From: Fluctibacter corallii
GTDB lineage: Bacteria; Pseudomonadota; Gammaproteobacteria; Enterobacterales; Alteromonadaceae
Direction: 5' to 3'
Assembly: GCF_025751585.1 (NCBI RefSeq)
Contig: NZ_JAOWKX010000001.1
Span: forward strand, 372,259-436,258
Length of the DNA: 64,000 bases
Made by a program: the position numbers and the translations under genes. Of this stretch, positions 8,991 to 17,210 are shown one piece after another; position 1 is the first letter of the stretch, and each line of letters starts with the position of its first letter. The notes beneath the pieces are model-generated. The model was not told where the DNA came from, made no database searches, and saw only the letters and a program-made list of their open reading frames with translations.

Positions 8991-9323
8991 ATGCATTATT
9001 TCTCTGTTACTATTGCGCTGTTGCTCACTTTTTTCAGTCACTCTTTTGCTTATGCGGGAGGGTATATTTCTGAATTTGAAGTCACCGACCAATTTTTGCA
9101 CTTTTCCATTACCACGCCCAAAGCGCACTCTCTACCACAATGCGTTGCTTCAGATAAAGCTCAAAAATGGGCAGTTGCTATTAATACGCAGTCAGGAAAA
9201 AACCTCTATGCCGTTGTGATACTGGCTGCAAACTCCGGCAAAAGAATCAGCGTCACATCAGCGCACGACTGTGCTGATGTAGAGGGTATTGAGCGCCCGC
9301 TACGCATTAGGCTCAGTCAGTAA
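8991..9323 (+). CDS. Small exported single-domain protein, cassette copy 2 (protein B2)
   Basis: A 110-aa paralogue of the protein at 5443-5784. The signal peptide (ending SHSFAYAGG) is different, but the mature domain is strongly conserved: LPQCVASD, GKNLYAVVILAANSGKRI, HDCADVEGIERPLRIRLS. The ATG lies 15 bp after the preceding stop and has only a weak ribosome-binding site, so coupling to the upstream gene is likely. Function unknown; the conserved pair of Cys suggests one disulfide in an oxidising compartment. Confidence 0.7.
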   Translation: MHYFSVTIALLLTFFSHSFAYAGGYISEFEVTDQFLHFSITTPKAHSLPQCVASDKAQKWAVAINTQSGKNLYAVVILAANSGKRISVTSAHDCADVEGIERPLRIRLSQ

Positions 9324-9348
9324 TATCGCTGAAAAAGGATAGATACAC

Positions 9349-11415
9349 ATGAAATTGTGGAAATTTACATTAAGCCTATGGACGGTCTTAGTGTTAGGTT
9401 CAACGCCAGCACTCGCCGCATCGGCAAATAAAGCGAGTGATTGGCTACCACCTGTATTACTTTATATATTAGATGCTCAATCAATAGACGTCACCAAACC
9501 CAAGGATATTCTTGTTGAACAGCACGGTGAGGTAACAACGATTCAGTGGGACGCTACCAGCCATCATTGGTATAAAGTTCAAAAAGCAGTAAATGGCGGT
9601 GCTTATGGGTCAACCATGACAATGCCCGATTCCGAATTCACTTTATCTAATACCGATGAGGGCAGAGTAAAATACCGTATTGCAGCGTGCCTAAACAATA
9701 GTGATTCGTGTTCTGACTGGGTACAGGTTGAGAAAACGTTTGGCCGTATTCCTGCTCCGGAATCTCAAACCATTGAGGCTCAAATTCAAAATGCCACGAT
9801 TAATATTACTAGCTCACATCATGATTTTTATCCCATTCAATACAAAGTGGAATTTAAAAGGAATCAAGATGATTGGCAGACCTACTCTCTTTCTCCCAAT
9901 AAGCAAATAGCGTTTACTCCAGCACTGTCGGGGGAATATACTGTTCGTACATCTATCTGTGTAATGGAGTCAGAATTGGTGTGTTCATCGCCGGCCTCAG
10001 ATTCTCTACCATTTCCAATTACCATTATGCCAACGGCTCCCTTTGTCACGCTCACTGCCGAGCCTGTTAACAAATATACCTTAACATGGGATCCTGTGGT
10101 TAACGCCACCAACTACCGTGTTGATATTTATCAGGCAGATTCAGGTCTAAAACATCTACGTAGAGATATTATTACCGAGACGCAGTTTAGCGTTAACGAT
10201 ACATTGCCACGCGGATCTATTATTTATTTTGCAATATATGCGTGTACAGATATTGCGTTCTTTTGTTCTGATATCAGTAATGAGCTCAGAGTCGAAACGA
10301 TTAAACACAGTAAGCCGCAGCCGCCAACCATAACTAAATTTCATCATCAGGCACATAACCACATCTTGATCGAGTGGTCAGCGGTCGAGGGGGCAGCTTA
10401 CTATCGCTACAATGTTCAAGACCATGGCACAGAAGTCATCGACTACTTTACCTATAATACAACGGTTACGTTCCCTGGTAATTTACCAGTTGGGAACTTA
10501 CTCGACTTCAAGATTCAATCTTGCAATGAAGACCATATCTGCTCTGAATACAGCGAAACCAAGTCTACAACCATTTTGCCATACGCAGACTCACTTCCAC
10601 CGCGTCCTGTATCTTTAGAAACAGAAGATATCAGATTAGTGGAAGGCCAAAGACAACGATTCGGCTGGAGAATGCAAGAAGGCTATAGTAAGCCTGTCAC
10701 ATTTTCATTTTACGAAACCAAACAGGGCCAAGAAAGCAAACTGATTCAGGCAGGTATTAAAGAATATTTGTTTGAACATGTCATTGAAAACAGCGGCGAG
10801 GTCACTTTCGAGGTACAAGCTTGCCACGCAGAACTTGGGTGTGGCCCGAAAAAGCCTTTGACTAAGCAGGTTGATGTAGCGCCAAATTTTGTTATTACAT
10901 TAAATCGCTTAGCGGTTTATGTGGGTGAAGAGATTACTGTTTCCTATTCTATTCCTTCGCCCTACGCTTGCTCGGCGCACGGTGCATCAGAAACCTTGTC
11001 TCAAACAGGCAATAAGACCGTTACATTTATTGAACCTAACGAAGGCACTTTAACCTGGAATTGCACTGATGGATTTGGTCGCAACATCGTGGTTAAACAA
11101 ACCCTTCATGTTCGCTTTAAACCACTAACCGTGCCTGAGGGTAGTATTGAGTTTGCGTTATCGACAACAAAAACAACGGTCGCTCAGCCTGTTACGCTTG
11201 ATTGGCGCATTATCGCAGGCATTACATGCAAAAGTAACTTGCTGAATCGCGAATTTTCTAACAGCGGCTCTATGCAGCTGATGTACGTTACGCCAGAAGA
11301 AATGAATATCTTAATTCACTGCCAAAATGCAAATAACGAGGGGATGCAAATCACTCTACCGCTATCAATACAAAAATTACCCGCTCCAATTCTAAGGCGA
11401 GACACCGCAACATAA
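9349..11415 (+). CDS. Large exported multi-module (fibronectin/Ig-like) protein, cassette copy 2 (protein C2)
   Basis: A 688-aa paralogue of the protein at 5811-7874 with the same modular plan. It has a signal peptide (to PALAAS), four fibronectin-like modules (QWDATSHHWYKVQKAVNG; WDPVVNATNYRVDIYQ; EWSAVEGAAYYRYNVQD), then further beta modules with the same close Cys pairs (CTDIAFFC, CNEDHIC, CHAELGC) and two Ig-like ends closing in LPAPILRRD. The two copies agree in length to one residue, so module order has been kept since duplication. AAAGGA precedes the ATG. A strong hairpin follows the stop. Confidence 0.75.
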   Translation: MKLWKFTLSLWTVLVLGSTPALAASANKASDWLPPVLLYILDAQSIDVTKPKDILVEQHGEVTTIQWDATSHHWYKVQKAVNGGAYGSTMTMPDSEFTLSNTDEGRVKYRIAACLNNSDSCSDWVQVEKTFGRIPAPESQTIEAQIQNATINITSSHHDFYPIQYKVEFKRNQDDWQTYSLSPNKQIAFTPALSGEYTVRTSICVMESELVCSSPASDSLPFPITIMPTAPFVTLTAEPVNKYTLTWDPVVNATNYRVDIYQADSGLKHLRRDIITETQFSVNDTLPRGSIIYFAIYACTDIAFFCSDISNELRVETIKHSKPQPPTITKFHHQAHNHILIEWSAVEGAAYYRYNVQDHGTEVIDYFTYNTTVTFPGNLPVGNLLDFKIQSCNEDHICSEYSETKSTTILPYADSLPPRPVSLETEDIRLVEGQRQRFGWRMQEGYSKPVTFSFYETKQGQESKLIQAGIKEYLFEHVIENSGEVTFEVQACHAELGCGPKKPLTKQVDVAPNFVITLNRLAVYVGEEITVSYSIPSPYACSAHGASETLSQTGNKTVTFIEPNEGTLTWNCTDGFGRNIVVKQTLHVRFKPLTVPEGSIEFALSTTKTTVAQPVTLDWRIIAGITCKSNLLNREFSNSGSMQLMYVTPEEMNILIHCQNANNEGMQITLPLSIQKLPAPILRRDTAT

Positions 11416-11429
11416 TAGAAGAAAAGCAA

Positions 11430-11464
11430 CGCCCCACTCTAGGATGGATTGGGGCGGACTTTTA
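11430..11464. terminator. Terminator between convergent genes
   Basis: CGCCCCA (11430-11436) pairs with TGGGGCG (11450-11456) around a 13-nt loop, followed by GACTTTT. It sits between the stop of the second cassette and the stop of the SDR gene and could serve the cassette mRNA. Confidence 0.6.
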
Positions 11465-12202
11465 CTACCAAGGCAATGTTTCACCTAAATGGTAAAATGC
11501 TCCTGTTGCGCCATTTTCGTCTAACAATGCCAACTCAACCAAAGTTTTAGCGCCGTCTTCTACATGCATCGGCGCGGCATCTGTTCCTAAGTCAGTTTTG
11601 ACCCAACCAGGATGGGCACTGTTCACTTTAACCGGCGTATCTAGCAAGCTTTGGCTTAATGCAATCGTGAACATATTTAATGCCGCTTTCGATGCGTTAT
11701 ACGCAAATGGTTTTACGGCTTCCCATCCTGAGCTCAGGTCAGCATTCACACTCACAGATCCCAAAATGCTGCTAACATTCACAATGCGACCTGCTTGGCT
11801 CTTTTTAATCAAAGGCAGCAATGCCTGCGTTAACGCGATCTGGCTAAACAGGTTAATGTTGAACGTGTCGGCCAATTCCGATTGTGAGATGGTTTGTGCA
11901 TTATTTTGCACCCATTCACCTTCAACAATCACACCTGCATTGTTAACAAGAATATCTAAACGCCCAAAAGAAGCCTCAATGTGCTTGGCTGTAGCTTGAA
12001 TATCTTCTTCACGTGTAATGTCTAGTTGGATTAAACCTGCAACAGGTGTTTTGCCCTGCCAGTCAGCTTTAATGCTTTCGAGCTTTGCCATATCTCGGCC
12101 CGATAAGATCACGCTCACGCCGTGATCCGAAAGCTGTTTCGCTGTCTCTAGACCAATGCCACGATTTGCGCCCGTTACAAGGGCAATTTTTGAATTCAAC
12201 AT
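11465..12202 (-). CDS. Short-chain dehydrogenase/reductase
   Basis: A classical SDR of about 245 aa. It has the Rossmann motif TGANRGIG (residues 10-17), the structural NNAG, the catalytic Ser in VNVSSILGS, and Tyr-Lys in AYNASKAA. It should reduce a carbonyl compound with NADPH; the Arg after TGAN and the SGRD at the end of strand 2 favour NADPH. The substrate is unknown. ATG 12202 is preferred because GAAGAG lies 9 bases upstream; an ATG at 12211 is the alternative. It follows the DJ-1 gene by 59 bp on the same strand, presumably in one operon under the divergent LysR regulator. Confidence 0.85.
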   Translation of the reverse strand: MLNSKIALVTGANRGIGLETAKQLSDHGVSVILSGRDMAKLESIKADWQGKTPVAGLIQLDITREEDIQATAKHIEASFGRLDILVNNAGVIVEGEWVQNNAQTISQSELADTFNINLFSQIALTQALLPLIKKSQAGRIVNVSSILGSVSVNADLSSGWEAVKPFAYNASKAALNMFTIALSQSLLDTPVKVNSAHPGWVKTDLGTDAAPMHVEDGAKTLVELALLDENGATGAFYHLGETLPW

Positions 12203-12261
12203 ACTCGTCATCTCTTCTTAAATATAAGGTAATTAATCACAGATTTGGGTGAGCGAAGATG

Positions 12262-13101
12262 CTACTTGAGCATCTTCAACATTTCTTCTGCTACCCCAAT
12301 GGCAGACGCAGGGTTCTGGCCCGTTACCAATTCACGGTCTACAACGACATTGGCCTGCCAATCTTGTTCACTTTGCTTGTACTTGCCGCCTGCGTTAATC
12401 AAGGCATTTTGTGGCCAGTAAAATAACTCGCCCCCATTCAAGTAATACTGCTGAGCTTGTGCTTCTTCTGAATTACTGAATACCGTCATTTTGTATCCTG
12501 CATAGATCCAGTTTTTATCTCCTTTCGCTTTTTTACCCTTCTTCATTTCAGCTTCAAACTGTTCGCTATTAGGTAGCGCAGACAGCAGCGCAACGGGGCC
12601 ATGGCAGACAAGACCTGTCGGCTTAGCTTCACCGTTAAAATATGCCAAGAATTCACCTAATTGGTCGTTTGCGACCAGATCCGCCATTGGCGCATGGCCC
12701 CCCGGCACAAATACCGCATCGAAGTTGTCTATTCCCATTTGCTCAATGCGAGAAAAGCTTACAACTGGGCTATGTTCAGCATCAGTAAGCATTAACTTAT
12801 TGAGTAGCGATTTGTGAGCATTATATTGCGCTTGATCATTTTGAAAATGCGCAGGAGTATCAGAATTAACATCAAGTGTTGGGGCTAACCCGTTAGGCGT
12901 CGCGAACGTCAGTGTATGACCCGCTTCTATAAACAATTTAACCGGCTCCATCAACTCATTTAGATAGAATCCCGTTCTATACTGCTGACCGCCTTTCAGT
13001 GTCATTTCAGAGACGTCTGACATAACAATCAGAATGTCATCTGCCATCGACAAAGGGCTAAACAGCAATGCCGCTAAAGAAAGTGTCGTTTTAAGTTTCA
13101 T
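12262..13101 (-). CDS. Secreted DJ-1/PfpI family protein
   Basis: A 279-aa protein with a signal peptide (MKLKTTLSLAALLFSPLSMA, cleavage near 20) and a class I glutamine amidotransferase-like DJ-1/PfpI domain. The nucleophile elbow is GLVCHGP with Cys about residue 166, preceded by FVPGGHAPM. Length and motifs resemble the Hsp31-like subgroup, which includes glyoxalases and chaperones; which activity applies here cannot be told. Export of such a protein is uncommon. ATG 13101 has GAGGA 7-8 bases upstream; the longer open frame to 13173 would hide the signal peptide. It diverges from a LysR regulator with 77 bp between starts. Confidence 0.8.
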   Translation of the reverse strand: MKLKTTLSLAALLFSPLSMADDILIVMSDVSEMTLKGGQQYRTGFYLNELMEPVKLFIEAGHTLTFATPNGLAPTLDVNSDTPAHFQNDQAQYNAHKSLLNKLMLTDAEHSPVVSFSRIEQMGIDNFDAVFVPGGHAPMADLVANDQLGEFLAYFNGEAKPTGLVCHGPVALLSALPNSEQFEAEMKKGKKAKGDKNWIYAGYKMTVFSNSEEAQAQQYYLNGGELFYWPQNALINAGGKYKQSEQDWQANVVVDRELVTGQNPASAIGVAEEMLKMLK

Positions 13102-13156
13102 AACGTGTCCTCTAAATAAGGTTTGTGTAAAGACGAGGCACATTCTAAAATCAAAC

Positions 13157-13169
13157 AAAATTGAAACAA
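13157..13169 (-). promoter_or_regulatory. Candidate LysR-regulator site, upstream of the DJ-1/SDR operon
   Basis: Read on the minus strand this is TTGTTTCAATTTT. The identical 13 bases occur on the plus strand at 14147-14159 upstream of the old yellow enzyme gene. In both places the site points toward the regulated gene, 56-92 bases before the start codon. The LysR gene lies between the two sites. Confidence 0.4.
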
Positions 13170-13178
13170 TCACCTAAA

Positions 13179-14105
13179 ATGAAAATGAATGTTCGTAATT
13201 TGGAAACAGTAAACTTACGCGGGCTAATGATCTTTGCGACGTCTTGCCAAACCTTAAACCTCACTCAATGTGCGGAAATGCTTGGCATACCCAAATCTAC
13301 CGTCAGCAAGGAGATCACTAAACTAGAACAGCATTTCAACACCAAGTTACTCGAACGTTCAACGCGAAATGTGTACATCACAGAGTCAGGCAAAATTGTG
13401 TATCAACACGCGATGCAAATGATGGATAGCGTAAAAACGTTGCATGATGATGTACGCACGATGGAGGAACAGGTACAAGGACTGATTCAAATCAGCGCAC
13501 CTCCGGTATTGGGAGAAGTAATATCAACCTCACTGATCCCTGAGTTTTTATCGCGCTGGCCGAAAACATCTATTCGTCTGAATTTGTCTTACAGTTTCGA
13601 AAACCTCTTCAGTGAAGGGTTAGATCTGGCCCTGCGCGTGGGAAAAGTGCACGACGACAGATTGGTGAGCAAGCAAATTGGTATGTCTGCTCGCTATTTA
13701 GTAGCAAGCCCTGGTTATATTAAAGTACATGGTCAACCTGAAACGCCTGCGGCTTTGTCGCAACATAATTGTCTGCGCTTTACCTTTCATCATGGCGAAA
13801 GTGAGTGGAGTCTAACGTCAAATAGCGACACACAAGTGGTGCTGGTCAATGGCAACTTCTTCTGTCCCAGTATTCCTGCTCTTAGACAGGTCACATTGCA
13901 GGGCAGTGGCATCGCGCAATTGCCAATTAGTGCTATTCGGGAAGATCTACAAACTGGCAACTTAATTCGAGTTCTCCCCGAATGGCGCGTACCTCCTAAC
14001 CCCATATATGCCATGTACCGAAGTGGTTTAAATAAACCTAAGAAACTACAGGCCATGCTGAACTTTTTAGAAGAAAAGAAAGACATATTTTCACTTAGTC
14101 TTTAG
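13179..14105 (+). CDS. LysR family transcriptional regulator
   Basis: About 308 aa. The N-terminal winged helix-turn-helix (residues ~10-65; NLTQCAEMLGIPKSTVSKEI and LERSTRNVYITESG) is typical of LysR regulators of the AaeR/DsdC-like large group. The C-terminal periplasmic-binding-like domain senses an unknown ligand. I take ATG 13179; TTG 13161 and ATG 13185 are also in frame and no ribosome-binding site decides. It diverges from the DJ-1/SDR genes and precedes an old yellow enzyme gene. A 13-base identical sequence in both flanking promoters supports control of both by this protein (inference). Confidence 0.85.
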   Translation: MKMNVRNLETVNLRGLMIFATSCQTLNLTQCAEMLGIPKSTVSKEITKLEQHFNTKLLERSTRNVYITESGKIVYQHAMQMMDSVKTLHDDVRTMEEQVQGLIQISAPPVLGEVISTSLIPEFLSRWPKTSIRLNLSYSFENLFSEGLDLALRVGKVHDDRLVSKQIGMSARYLVASPGYIKVHGQPETPAALSQHNCLRFTFHHGESEWSLTSNSDTQVVLVNGNFFCPSIPALRQVTLQGSGIAQLPISAIREDLQTGNLIRVLPEWRVPPNPIYAMYRSGLNKPKKLQAMLNFLEEKKDIFSLSL

Positions 14106-14146
14106 CACAACCATTAAAGGAGTAGGAAAAGCTCAACATATTTCAT

Positions 14147-14159
14147 TTGTTTCAATTTT
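14147..14159 (+). promoter_or_regulatory. Candidate LysR-regulator site, upstream of old yellow enzyme
   Basis: TTGTTTCAATTTT, identical to the minus-strand sequence at 13157-13169. A shorter partial match (TTGTTTCA) follows near 14187, also upstream of the old yellow enzyme start. Confidence 0.4.
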
Positions 14160-14250
14160 ACGAACAGTTGATTTCCAAAATGGCCATTGTTTCACTGATG
14201 AATCCCTTTTAGGCTGTCGGTATTCGATTTTTACTGATTTGGGAGTCACG

Positions 14251-15348
14251 ATGGCTGACGCTACGTTTACCACTACTGATTTACATACCGGCATTCAACT
14301 TGGCAATGTACAACTGAACAATCGCATTATTATGGCGCCACTTACCCGCACACGTGCTGATGGCGACATGCCAACCCCATTAATGGCGCAATACTATGCA
14401 CAACGCGCCAGTGCAGGGCTGATTATTGCGGAAGCGACCGCAGTCGTGCCAAACGCCGCCGCTTTTCTTAATGGCCCAGCTATTTATTCGCAAGCTCACA
14501 TTGATGCGTGGAAGCAGGTCACCGCTGCAGTTCATGATGAAGGAGGAAAGATCTTTCTTCAACTTTGGCATGGCGGACGAGCCTGTCACCCTGACTTAAA
14601 CAACGGTATTGCACCAGTGGCAGCAAGCGCTTTGGCCATCACCAATGATATGGCAACCACTGCCAATGGCAAGCAACCCTACACCCTACCTCGAGAATTA
14701 ACCCAACCTGAGATCGCCGACATTGTCGAAGGGTTCAGACAAGGTGCAGAGAATGCCAAGTTGGCTGGGTTTGATGGCGTTGAGATTCATGCCGCAAACG
14801 GCTATTTACTGGATAATTTTTTAAGAGATGGCAGTAATCTTAGAACAGATAAATACGGTGGCAGCATCGCTAATCGGGCTCGACTGCTACGTGAAGTCAT
14901 AGACGCGGTCTTCACCGTATGGGACGCCGGTAGTGTAGGCGTAAGAACGTCGCCGTTGAATGGCTTTAACAGTATGAAAGATAGCAATCCAATTGCACTT
15001 ACTCAGTGGTTAGCTGAGTATTTTAACCCGCTAGGATTAGCCTATTGGCACCTGATGCGACACGACTTTTTACAACAACAAAAAGGCGATGTATTAACTG
15101 TCGCAAGACAATCCTTTCATGGCAATCTGGTCGCGAATATGGGCTACAGCGCGCAGGAAGCGAACGAAGCCATCAACCAATCAAACGTTGATGCTGTCGC
15201 ATTTGGCGTACCATTTATTTCTAATCCTGATCTAGTCGACCGATTTGCAGTCGATGCTGAATTAACAGAAGCCGATCCTTCAACGTTTTATATCGGTGGG
15301 CGTACTGGCTATGTTGACTATCCACGATTAGTTGATGCAACGCTCTAG
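14251..15348 (+). CDS. Old yellow enzyme family NADPH-dependent ene-reductase (NemA-like)
   Basis: A 365-aa FMN-dependent TIM-barrel protein. Conserved features are the N-terminal NRIIMAPLTRTRA, the flavin-contacting QLWHGGR, the substrate-binding His-180 and Asn-183 in HAANGYLLDNF, the RTDKYGGS segment, and a C-terminal YIGGRTGYVDYP. Such enzymes reduce activated C=C bonds, quinones or nitro compounds and often detoxify electrophiles. ATG 14251 with GGGAG five bases upstream is chosen over TTG 14239. It lies next to LysR, DJ-1, SDR and tautomerase genes, which together suggest an electrophile or quinone response. Confidence 0.9.
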   Translation: MADATFTTTDLHTGIQLGNVQLNNRIIMAPLTRTRADGDMPTPLMAQYYAQRASAGLIIAEATAVVPNAAAFLNGPAIYSQAHIDAWKQVTAAVHDEGGKIFLQLWHGGRACHPDLNNGIAPVAASALAITNDMATTANGKQPYTLPRELTQPEIADIVEGFRQGAENAKLAGFDGVEIHAANGYLLDNFLRDGSNLRTDKYGGSIANRARLLREVIDAVFTVWDAGSVGVRTSPLNGFNSMKDSNPIALTQWLAEYFNPLGLAYWHLMRHDFLQQQKGDVLTVARQSFHGNLVANMGYSAQEANEAINQSNVDAVAFGVPFISNPDLVDRFAVDAELTEADPSTFYIGGRTGYVDYPRLVDATL

Positions 15349-15520
15349 CCTAAAGCAGGTAACCTCTTTTTCTCTCCGGCGTCACTTGTAACAGGGTGGC
15401 GCTTCCCCATGGGTTAATATCAGCGATAGCTAACATTACGCCCAGCATCTATGACTTCTCAGTTCGTGACGTTTGAAATTATGCTATAGTGCCGAGAGTA
15501 TCTTGTTGCGTAAATTAGTT

Positions 15521-15967
15521 ATGGCTGAAAAAGACTCTCTACAACTCGTCACCCATCACAATCACTGTGGTATTGCAGAAGCGCTTCAGTTTTTTGGCGA
15601 TCGCTGGAGTTTATTAATCATCCGAAATGTATTGATGGGCATAGACCGATTCGACGCGTTACAAGAGGATTTGCAAATATCACGCAACATTTTAACCAAG
15701 CGCCTGAACGCATTAGAAAGTGATGGCTTTTTACTAAAAACGCCCGTAAAAGAAGGCTCAAAGCGGCACCGTTATGCACCAACAGAGAAAAGCCTTGCAC
15801 TCGCGCCAGTGTTAATTGCGATGATAGAATGGAGCCAACACTGGGGTGATACGTCAAAATCATGGTCCAGTGTTGTAGATGCCAAAACCGGCCAGGCCGT
15901 CAAGACGAAAATAGTCAATCAAGACGGCGAAGAAGTAACAACATCACAAATGAAAATTAACCTGTAA
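15521..15967 (+). CDS. HxlR-type winged-helix transcriptional regulator
   Basis: A 148-aa protein with the HxlR family core. HCGIAEALQFFGDRWSLLIIRN opens the domain, then RFDALQEDLQISRNILTKRL and the wing EGSKRHRYAPTEKS. Members act as dimers, often sensing reactive compounds through a Cys near the N-terminus; the Cys in HNHCGI is in that position. ATG 15521 is preferred over TTG 15473, although the ribosome-binding site is weak. It converges on two tautomerase-like genes and could regulate them or the upstream ene-reductase (inference). Confidence 0.85.
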   Translation: MAEKDSLQLVTHHNHCGIAEALQFFGDRWSLLIIRNVLMGIDRFDALQEDLQISRNILTKRLNALESDGFLLKTPVKEGSKRHRYAPTEKSLALAPVLIAMIEWSQHWGDTSKSWSSVVDAKTGQAVKTKIVNQDGEEVTTSQMKINL

Positions 15968-15977
15968 ATACAACATT

Positions 15978-16367
15978 CTATCCGTATCGTTGATAGTAAG
16001 ACTCAAGCCACGCCGCTTCTTCTCCTGGCTCAGGCATGATTGCCCCTCCTTCAATCACGCAGTTTGCTGGTACATCTAGCAATTCCGTTTGAACCAAGTC
16101 TGCATTAATCGACATTGCCTCTGCAATGTGTTTGGCAAATGCTGTTTTTAAGCGTGCTTTGACATCATCAGAACGTCCGCTGCGAATTGAGCCTAAAACA
16201 TGGGCTTTGCAGCCCTTTCTTAACTCAATACCAAATGAAAAAATCACCTGAACAAACATTGCTGGCGCAAGCGTGACCGCACAATGTGTATCGGTTATCC
16301 CGTTCACTATACGTTGCTTACTCGGCGCATCAAGCGCTTGCTTGGTTGTCACTGTATACAAAGGCAC
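15978..16367 (-). CDS. Tautomerase family protein (cis-CaaD/Tautomerase_3-like)
   Basis: A 129-aa protein that begins M-P-L-Y. Removal of Met would expose Pro-1, the catalytic base of the tautomerase superfamily. The length fits the double beta-alpha-beta fold of the cis-3-chloroacrylic acid dehalogenase-like branch rather than the 62-aa 4-OT branch. The segments MFVQVIFSFGIE and VLGSIRSGRSDDVK are family-like. The start is GTG at 16367 with GAGG seven bases upstream; the Pro directly after it supports this choice. It sits 25 bp downstream of a second, Pro-less relative, probably in one operon. Confidence 0.75.
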   Translation of the reverse strand: MPLYTVTTKQALDAPSKQRIVNGITDTHCAVTLAPAMFVQVIFSFGIELRKGCKAHVLGSIRSGRSDDVKARLKTAFAKHIAEAMSINADLVQTELLDVPANCVIEGGAIMPEPGEEAAWLESYYQRYG

Positions 16368-16392
16368 TACTTCACCTCAATTAAGTAATTAA

Positions 16393-16851
16393 TCATACGT
16401 TTACGCTATTTTCGAAACGCCCAGTTTTGAACTTTGCTCGCAGCACACGCAATAGTACTCGTGCTATATAGCGAATTTTACCTACTCCTGACGTACGGTT
16501 AACGCTTGCTTTCATAAACGTATCCAGTAAAGACACATCTGTTGCGCTAATCACCACTTTATGCCGTTCAACATTCGCATGTTTCACCCATATCGCTAGC
16601 ATGTCGTGTAAAAATTGCTGCCGTAGGGTGTTTGTTGTTCCGTCAGGAACCGGTGCTGCTACAGTCGGCACAGAAGACGACTCACGCGCCACGTACGCCT
16701 GCCCTCTCGGGATCAGCATCCACACTGTTTTAATCGAAATGGCTTTACCAAAATGCTCTGCGTAGAGGCGCGAAAATTCGGCTTCCAGCTGATTTTTCTG
16801 AGTATCCTCTAAGCTGTTTTCTTCAAGGTATATCACGACCTTTAAACTCAT
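16393..16851 (-). CDS. Tautomerase-like protein lacking Pro-1
   Basis: About 152 aa. The beta-alpha-beta pattern (SLKVVIYLEENSLEDTQK, then a long helix, then VWMLIPRGQAYVA, and a second HKVVISATDVSL) resembles the neighbouring tautomerase in layout. Residue 2 is Ser rather than Pro, and a basic C-terminal tail (RVLLRVLRAKFKTGRF) is added. The catalytic role is therefore doubtful; it may be a structural partner of the neighbour. The start is uncertain: ATG 16851 is given, and GTG 16866 is in frame. Confidence 0.5.
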   Translation of the reverse strand: MSLKVVIYLEENSLEDTQKNQLEAEFSRLYAEHFGKAISIKTVWMLIPRGQAYVARESSSVPTVAAPVPDGTTNTLRQQFLHDMLAIWVKHANVERHKVVISATDVSLLDTFMKASVNRTSGVGKIRYIARVLLRVLRAKFKTGRFENSVNV

Positions 16852-17210
16852 AACGTATGTCAACACCCAATAAGTTCCAAATGAGAACCCTTAACATACT
16901 ATCAATTAGTTCTCTTTTGCAACTACTGTTAATGTGATTAAACTAGGATATAAGAAGAGCGTATTAAAATATTAAGCAACTACAATGGCTTACGAAGTGT
17001 AGAGGCTTTCTCCGTTAATTTTAATTAATCTTGCCTATGCCGTTGATATTTTTTGACTGTACGAGGCGGCTATATTCGTGTATAAAACCCGCAAATATTT
17101 GGAGCCATCAAGGGAATGGGATTCTTCAGATCCTTTCATTTGAGACACAAGCAGTAACCCACTGTCCAAAATATCACTACTAAATATAACAAGTCGTAAG
17201 GATAGACTTT
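16852..17210. other. Intergenic region with inverted repeats
   Basis: A 359-bp region lies between a leftward tautomerase-like gene and a rightward lipoprotein operon. It holds the inverted repeat at 16883-16914 near the left gene and presumably a promoter for the lipoprotein operon in the AT-rich part near 17050-17100. I see no RNA gene or extra coding frame. Confidence 0.5.
16883..16914. promoter_or_regulatory. Inverted repeat, possible operator
   Basis: GAGAAC (16883-16888) and GTTCTC (16909-16914) form a perfect inverted repeat with a 20-nt spacer, just upstream of the leftward tautomerase-like gene. An adjacent GTTC at 16874-16877 adds a half-site. The nearby HxlR-type regulator is a candidate ligand, but this is a guess. 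Confidence 0.3.
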
